DNA from: Apodospora peruviana
Lineage: Eukaryota; Ascomycota; Sordariomycetes; Sordariales; Lasiosphaeriaceae
Length of the DNA stretch: 64,000 bases
Direction of reading: 5' to 3'
Assembly (NCBI GenBank): GCA_033439685.1
Contig: JAUEDM010000005.1
Coordinates: forward strand, 2,976,001 to 3,040,000
Shown here one piece after another: positions 58,171-64,000 of the stretch. The notes below the pieces were generated by a model, which saw only the letters and a list, made by a program, of their open reading frames with translations, did no database searches and was not told the origin of the DNA. Both the position numbers and the translations under genes were made by a program. Numbering within the stretch: position 1 is the stretch's first letter; each line of letters begins with the position of its first letter.

Positions 58171-59835
58171 CTAGATGGCCCGTGCTAAGCGAGCCTTATT
58201 CTCTCTGTACCTCTTCTCCTTGCTCGCCATTTTCCTCCTCTTCTTCCAAGACCGATTCAAGTCTCCACGGTTCTCCCAGAACCACTTCTGGAAATCGCTT
58301 GTCGACTCCCCAGCCCCATGTTCTCCGCCAGCAGAGACAGCCTGAGCCGCCGACGCGTTGCCTGCGTCTTCCATGTCTACATCCTCCTCGGCATCCTCCT
58401 CCCCTCCCTCTTCTTCTTCTTCTTCGATGTCATCATCTTCATGGACCCAAGGCTTGAACCTCCGGCTCGGATGTGCTGTATCGGGGGTAGGCGCTGCACT
58501 TCTAATACCACGCTCCTCAATGTCTTCGCGAGTAAATGGGGTCATAGGCACCACTTGACTGCTGCTTGGTCCAGGCACTTCCTCCTCGGAGTGATCATCG
58601 GCATTACCGAAAAAGCTGAATCCTTTTTGGCTGGACGAGTCTTGGGCAGAGGCACCATCCGCTTGCTGTGGCTTCTTGTATAGGGCCTCAAGAGGATGCA
58701 CCTTTGACTCTTTGGGAGTTGCAGGCGGAATCTTGATGGTCAACCCCTTGGCAGAGCTGGGAGATGTGGGTGGCTTCGAGGCACCAGGAACTTCGGGTCT
58801 GAGAAATGAGTCCGATTTGGTCGGCGACTCTTCCTCTTCCTCCTCCCCAGCTTCTTCTGGGACCTCAGCAGTGGCAGTTGGGGCGGGATTTTCAGTCTCG
58901 CTCCCGGAAGCTGAACCATCCGTGTCGCTGCTCGCCTTCTTCTTCTTATTCTTGCTCTTTTTCTTGTCGGCAATCACTTCCTGGTCCTTGTCTTTTGACT
59001 TCTTGGATGACTTGCCCTCCTTGCGTCTAGACTTCACAGCTTCAACAACATTCCCCTTCTCATCAACCCAGCCTTGTCCCTCGACAAATTCTAAAGGGGC
59101 TGGAGGCGGGCCAGAGGACGCTGTAGTTTTGAGGAAGGTCGGAAATTTTGTCGTCTTCTCGAACTCGTGGATAACAACTTCCCGGTCGTTGGCATGCTTC
59201 TTTTTTTTCTTGGCGGCGGCAGCACCGTCGGCGTTGGCGGATGTGGAAACGTTGGCCGGCAAAACCGTCTTGATCAGACACTCCTCGTGCTTGGTGTACT
59301 TGGACTTTGACTGCTGCTTCTTCTCTTTCTTGTCCTTTTTATCCTTCTTGTCCTTCTTGGCCCGTTTGTCCTTGGGTTCATTTTCTGTGGTGGTCCAGCC
59401 CCTCTTGACCTTCCTACCCTCCTCAAGAACGACACCAGTGATTTTTTCGTCGTCGCGCTTTCGCTTCTTCCTTTCCGCTTTATCCTCGCGAGACTCTTTC
59501 CGCTTAGGGCTCTTGTCCCCGGCCATCGCTTCTTCGCCTAGAGGGGTGGGAATGCCTGACGATTTCCTGGCAGGTTCGATGCGGATCTTGACGCCTTTGA
59601 GGACAGCGCCGTTCAATTTCTTCCTCAGTTTCTCGGCGTCTTCTTTGGGGAGATCCAGAAAGCCGTAACGGTTCTCGGGGAAAGTGTCGATTGCGTGGTA
59701 CGAGATGTTACGCGCCTTGGGGAGGAGGGCGGACGAGATAATGACCTTGACGAGGTCGGCGTCGAGCGGCGTAACGTGCAGCCGGATGTAGGAAGCGCTA
59801 TCAGCAGAATTTGGCGTCGGCGAGTTCATGACCAT
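58171..59835 (-). CDS. RRM- and Lys-rich protein, probably nucleolar
   Basis: Single exon, 554 residues. ATGs at 59835 and 59829 (MVMNSPTPNSADS) are both possible; the first is used. An RNA-recognition-like domain occupies about 15-90, with RNP2-like YIRLHVTPL and RNP1-like NRYGFLDL. A long Lys/Glu/Asp region follows with repeated KKDKKDKKDKKEKK, several nuclear-localisation-like runs, and an acidic stretch (DDDIEEEEEEGGEEDAEEDV). The C-terminus ends WKKRRKMASKEKRYRENKARL. The combination of an RRM with acidic and basic runs and a KxxRRKMASKEKR-like tail resembles fungal ribosome-biogenesis proteins of the Nol8/Srp40-like type. Acts in the nucleus/nucleolus. Exact orthology is uncertain; the low-complexity centre would defeat simple alignment. 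Confidence 0.8.
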   Translation of the reverse strand: MVMNSPTPNSADSASYIRLHVTPLDADLVKVIISSALLPKARNISYHAIDTFPENRYGFLDLPKEDAEKLRKKLNGAVLKGVKIRIEPARKSSGIPTPLGEEAMAGDKSPKRKESREDKAERKKRKRDDEKITGVVLEEGRKVKRGWTTTENEPKDKRAKKDKKDKKDKKEKKQQSKSKYTKHEECLIKTVLPANVSTSANADGAAAAKKKKKHANDREVVIHEFEKTTKFPTFLKTTASSGPPPAPLEFVEGQGWVDEKGNVVEAVKSRRKEGKSSKKSKDKDQEVIADKKKSKNKKKKASSDTDGSASGSETENPAPTATAEVPEEAGEEEEEESPTKSDSFLRPEVPGASKPPTSPSSAKGLTIKIPPATPKESKVHPLEALYKKPQQADGASAQDSSSQKGFSFFGNADDHSEEEVPGPSSSQVVPMTPFTREDIEERGIRSAAPTPDTAHPSRRFKPWVHEDDDIEEEEEEGGEEDAEEDVDMEDAGNASAAQAVSAGGEHGAGESTSDFQKWFWENRGDLNRSWKKRRKMASKEKRYRENKARLARAI

Positions 59836-60935
59836 CGGGGGCGTGGTGGCTTTCTCAGAGGGAGGCCATGCGCAATGGTCGTCGGCGGCAAGTTGGGGCT
59901 TTCTGTTGGATGCCCTGAATTCGTTGGTGCTTCATCAGCCCATGAAAAGGATTCAAGGATCCGGCCAAAAGCTCTGCCCAGAGCGGCTAAACACACAGTG
60001 CGCAAGTGCCCCACAACTGTCCACAGCCGCCAGTCTCTCGGGACCGACCCACTACTTGTAGTTCTAATAAACTAACCGAAACTCCTGGCTTCTAGACTCC
60101 GAGTGCCAAATCGTCCGAAAATTCTCTTCGGAATAGCTTCAAGCTTCCGGGTTGCTGACTAGCCGTCTTGTTCGGCAGTCAATGTTCGTGCAGCATGAAC
60201 GGTTTATATTTTGTCACTAGCATGCTCGCTCGCAGTATTCCTTCGAGGCTCACCCGTGCCGAAGGTAAACCTCTTGCCCCATTCTTTGGGTCTAGCAACG
60301 GAGACTGAAGTGAAGTGGTTGCCGAGTGGCGTTTCCCTGTTTTCAACGCGGCTAGGAGCAGCCATGGCCAGGCAGCCAGGTCCTGATGACAAGGGCCAAT
60401 TGAGGAATATAAGCCTCAATTGTCCGGTTGATCATCACTTCTTCTCTTTCAGTTAGGTGATCTGCCTTTGAGTCTCCTTCTCATCCATTTTCCTTTCTGG
60501 TTTACTGTGGCACATTGGGTCTGGTGGTAAGTAGAATCACTTTCTGTATCTGAGGTTTGAGTAGGGAATAATAAACAGCTCACCCCATTGCCCTTATGAT
60601 CTTGTGCTTTCCGCCGAGATGCTGTGAGAAAGTGGGCATCGTATTATTCGATGCAGTTGCCAATGTGGTTTCAGTTATGTGCAAAGATTGGTAGAATCAT
60701 TTTGCCCTCATAAAGACCGTTCATAGCAGCGTCATATTAGAGTCGTGCCAAATTATATCCTACAGAGAGAACAGAAGAAGCTTATACAATACATGAGGAG
60801 GGGAGTCCATCAACAACAGTGAAAGTATCACGGCTCAAAAGCAGGCCCCCGTGTTTCCGTACCCCATTACGCCATCCAGCCATGCCTGATAATCGCCAGA
60901 GATTTCCACCCACGTTATATCCAAGATTATGATTC
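59836..60935. other. Intergenic, RRM gene promoter and heme lyase 3' flank
   Basis: 1.1 kb without a supported gene. The 59836-60100 part should include the RRM gene promoter. Confidence 0.5.
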
Positions 60936-62058
60936 TCAATTTGCCGACTTCATGTCATGCTTTTCCTCGCGAACCTGGCCGCCAGAGGCTCTCCACCACA
61001 CATCTCCACCCCACCTCAGCAACCGCTCGGCAGCGCCCGTCGGTGTGGCGGCAGGCCGGACATCGAGGAAGAAAACGGGCTCTCCTGTCGGCTCCGGCGG
61101 GCCAGAGTAGTAGTCGATCACATATCGAACCTCCTTGGTCTGGCCATCGACGTTCCGCGCAACGAACCAATCATGGCGGTCGAAGGGAGGTTCAGTCCTA
61201 AGATATCAGAGGTCAGTTACCGGCAGGCGGAAGTTCGCTTTATGAATATCGCAGGCCACTTACTCAAACTTGGAAGGATATATTTTGCCCATCATCTGCA
61301 TTATGGCTGCTTTGGGCGTCATCTCGCCCGGCCTGCCCTGGAATCGCACAAGCTTGGGCTCCTCTGGCAAGCGACCCTCTTGCGCCTCCAGGCGCCTCAA
61401 CTCAATAGCAGCATTCTCCTCTCCGCGCTTGCTGACCTCCCAGCCGCGCTTCAGGCCCCTGGAGAACCGGCGCTCCCAGTCGATGATCTCTTGCCAGGCA
61501 CCTTCGTTCAAAAAGTTGTGGACGCTCACCATGCTCTCCACGGCTGTGATGTCGGTATCTGTGTATCCTTTCCGTACGAGAGCATTGTACATCTGCTGCG
61601 GTGAAGGGTACTCCCAGTTACCGTCACCGGTCCCCTTGGGGATTGACGACGGGTCACGGGTCGTGGGGAGCGCATAGGTTTGATTCGGAGCCCGTTCTTG
61701 GGAGATGGAGTGGAACATGAAGTTTAGAGGGTTGAGCTTCGAGAAGGCGGATTGCTCCTTTTGCTGGGGCTGCTCGGCTGATTGGGCATCGTTCGTTTGA
61801 TGCTTGACAGGACAGGATGCGGGTGGTGTTGAGGCTGGTGGAGATGTAGGCTTTAGGACGTCGGCCGTTTTTTGATGCATAGGACAACCTGGCTACACCA
61901 TAAGAAGATTAGACGAGAGATTGATAAAGGCGGAGGGAATATGGAATATGGGGTGAGCATACAGGAGGCAATGCCCCTCCAGCTGCGTGCCCATATCTCG
62001 TTGCCGGCGCAGTGGCGGGCGCCGACGAAACTGGCTGTTCGGCCCAGAACCAACCCAT
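60936..62058 (-). CDS. Holocytochrome c synthase (cytochrome c heme lyase)
   Basis: Three exons: 62058-61963, 61892-61264 and 61197-60936; 987 bases, 328 residues. The start MGWFWAEQPVSSAP is typical of fungal heme lyases. The heme-regulatory Cys-Pro motifs are at residues 34-38 (GCPMH, just after the first intron) and 59-60 (SCPVKH). The catalytic core follows: NQTYALPTTRDPSSIPKG, WEYPSPQQMYNALVRKG, MVSVHNFLNEGAWQEI with the conserved heme-binding His, and DWERRFSRGLKRGWE. The last exon gives the usual RYVIDYYSGPPEP. The enzyme sits in the mitochondrial intermembrane space and attaches heme covalently to apocytochrome c, needed for respiration. Cyc3 and Cyt2 (c1 lyase) are related; the MGWFW start and motifs fit Cyc3 better. 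Confidence 0.93.
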
Positions 62059-62713
62059 TGCGACAACTCGAAGAACTCTTCCCCTACGAAGGTTATGGAT
62101 ATGGATTTGATGGTGTCGAAAAGCTGGCACAATGCGCCGCGAGGCAGGATATCAGGTGTGAGGCGGATAGGTACGTATATAAAGTGTCAATGGTGATGGC
62201 GAGCTGCTCCCAGAAACCTAAAGCAACCCAGAGAGAAGAAAAAAAGACGCCATAGAAATTTGAGGAACTGCGCCTGCGCGGATAAAGCCGGCCAGGATGA
62301 CGCCCTGCATTTTGTCCCCACTGTCCATTGAGGTACGTACCTCAGCTAGTCCCGACCCGGCAAATCTCTGAGATGCCGAATGCTAACCCTGAGCCAGGGT
62401 TACACATTGACTTCATCACGACAGTCAGAAAGTCGAAATCATATCCCATGTTTGTTGTCTGGATTAGGGAGCTAGAATTTATGTCCTGCAGTAGTTCAGG
62501 CTACAGCCCGTTACTCAATCAGATACCCGTAATCGGGAGGAACAACCACGACAAAGTTGGTCTCCCGCATCATTGAAGCACAAATTTGGTCATGAATGAG
62601 ATATCATTATACCTATTTCTCATGTACGCTTCCGCCTAGTCCACTACAAGGTATCTTGAATCAACCCAAACGCCGGCGTTTACAATGCTAACATAAGTAA
62701 AGAAACATTGGTT
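62059..62713. other. Intergenic between same-strand genes
   Basis: Upstream of the heme lyase start and downstream of the ABC1-kinase stop, both transcribed leftward. No supported gene. Confidence 0.5.
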
Positions 62714-64000
62714 CTACAACATCGGAGAGAGCAAGTCGTACTTGACACAACGCTCGACCTGGTAAGTGAAGCAGTTAGCGTGTGGCCAAAACAATCTCTC
62801 AGAGAGTGTATCCTGAAGGAGAAAAATGGGCACGGGGAGCGCAACTTACATCCTCAATACTAGCCTGCATGAACCTCCTGGTCTCGAGGCCGACCCAGAC
62901 CATCAACATGGAAAAGTCTCCTGCCTGGACCATTTCCCTACCGCCCTGTGCACCAAGCTGTCTCAATATCGGCAGGGAACTGCTCAGCAAGTCGATATCC
63001 GGATCTAAGCTCCGGCCGATGCCTTCGAGAAGGAATATGCTAATAACAACATTGACGAAGTCACCTTCCAGGCGGACGTGATGCTGGCGTACCATAGCCA
63101 AAACCTCTTGCAAGATGTCGCCAATCTTCATATTTCCCAGAGCCAGCGTCTTACTCTTGACGCCCAGCACCAAATGCTGCATCTTCAAGGCAAATACTTC
63201 TTCGTCGAGAACGGCATCAGGTTGCCGACATCGGTCACACATCAGATGACCCGCTTTGTAACCATCAAATTCAGCAACGGCGCGGAAGAGATCAAGGAAG
63301 TTGCGGCGGTTGGTGGCATTGAGTTCCGTCACAAGGCCAGTGTCAATAAATATCAGTTGCGGCCGGTAGCCCTCACGATCAATCTTGGCCAGCTCATCCG
63401 CCCATAGTTTCTTGTCGTGGCGGAATGGACGTAGACGGGCGAGGATCTCCTCCGTCACGTCAGTCTCCGGCGCCTGGTGCTGCGGAGGTTGGTCGTTCTT
63501 GCGACGGAAACGGATGTTGGGTCGCTCGGACTCGTAGAACCGCACCATGATATTGCCCGGGTGAAGGTCTGCGTGTACAAAATTGTCCAGCAGCAACATG
63601 CGCAAAAATGCGTCCAAGCCCTCGGAGGCGATGTCATGTTGGAAGACGCCGCCACCGTTCGCCATGAAGTCTGCAAGGGGAATACCATTTGCGAATTCCT
63701 CGATGAGCACGCCGCGCGTGCTGAACTCGGAGTAGGGGTAAGGGAACCAGGCCGTCGTTCGATCCTTGAAGTTCTTGCGGAACATTGTTAGGTTTGCTGC
63801 TTCGATTCGTAGATCCAGTTGCAGTCTCATCATCTCGCCAAATTGGATAACTTCGTCGGGGAGAGACAGCCACTCGATGGTAGGTATCTTGTTCAGCACA
63901 GAAGCAAAGAACCACATGATACGCAGGTCACGTCGCACGGTCCGTTCAACGCCGGGATGGAGAACTTTGACGGCCACATGTGTTGATGGAACGCGCTTCG
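62714..64000 (-). CDS. ABC1/UbiB (ADCK2/Cqd1-like) atypical kinase, partial
   Basis: Runs off the right edge of the window; the frame is open to base 64000 (KRVPSTHVAVKVL), so the N-terminus is missing. The last exon, 62758-62714 (VERCVKYDLLSPML), is joined to the main exon (ends 62850) across a 91-bp intron. Motifs of the ABC1 family are visible: the VAVKVLHPGVERTVRRDLR start with its Lys, HADLHPGNIM as catalytic loop, and FIDTGLVTEL in place of DFG. The order and the sequence VERTVRRDLRIMWFFA fit ADCK2 and yeast Cqd1. These mitochondrial proteins influence coenzyme Q and lipid distribution. Without the N-terminus the KxGQ motif and the targeting signal cannot be checked. Confidence 0.88.

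Noticed and set aside
58676..59668. 330-residue plus-strand frame
   Set aside because: Complement of the Lys/Glu-rich RRM gene, giving Phe/Ser/Leu runs; a shadow.
1..64000. tRNA, rRNA, CRISPR array or bacterial operon features
   Set aside because: No cloverleaf with A and B boxes, rRNA text or spaced direct repeats was recognised; the genes are eukaryotic with introns.

Overview
This window is nuclear DNA of a filamentous ascomycete (Pezizomycotina, most likely a Sordariomycete). The evidence is the short (about 48-140 bp) GT-AG introns with CTRAY-like branch points, a HET-domain gene, a highly reducing polyketide synthase, a GH71 mutanase, and the fungal forms of TOR kinase, cytochrome c heme lyase and glucosidase II beta. 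Species cannot be fixed from the sequence alone. Gene models were built by hand from reading-frame continuity, splice signals and protein-family similarity. Exon sums were checked for phase in the multi-exon genes, except the ABC transporter, whose junctions were read one by one.

Layout. 1-4010: long intergenic leader. 4011-7847 (+): large disordered Ser/Pro-rich conserved fungal protein. 9168-10005 (+): GNAT acetyltransferase. 10430-12515 (-): HET-domain gene whose frame changes twice. 12646-13184: a 539-bp terminal-inverted-repeat element (MITE-like) immediately upstream of the HET gene. 14212-21534 (-): eight-exon highly reducing PKS (KS-AT-DH-ER-KR-ACP, 2307 aa, no methyltransferase and no release domain). 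24337-25346 (+): FSH-type serine hydrolase resembling LovG-type releasing enzymes. 28127-33170 (+): full-length ABCB/MDR transporter with 17 introns. 35896-37790 (+): secreted GH71 alpha-1,3-glucanase. 38429-39289 (-): secreted DUF8021-like protein. From 40 kb on the window is dense housekeeping DNA: TOR kinase (40092-48073, -), Rtf2 (49030-49911, +), glucosidase II beta ending in KDEL (50113-51945, -), GCIP-family protein (52426-53619, +), a two-TM unknown (54821-57544, +), an RRM/Lys-rich protein (58171-59835, -), holocytochrome c synthase (60936-62058, -) and a partial ABC1/ADCK2-type kinase (62714->64000, -).

The most distinctive part is 14-33 kb. The PKS has no thioesterase or reductase, the divergent neighbour is a hydrolase of the family that frees polyketides from such synthases, and the next gene is a drug-efflux-type transporter: together a candidate minimal polyketide make-release-export cluster. 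No P450, oxidoreductase or transcription factor of a larger cluster is visible. The HET gene and the MITE lie on one side of it and the GH71/DUF8021 secreted genes on the other. The PKS dehydratase second motif is altered and one PKS intron appears to be GC-AG.
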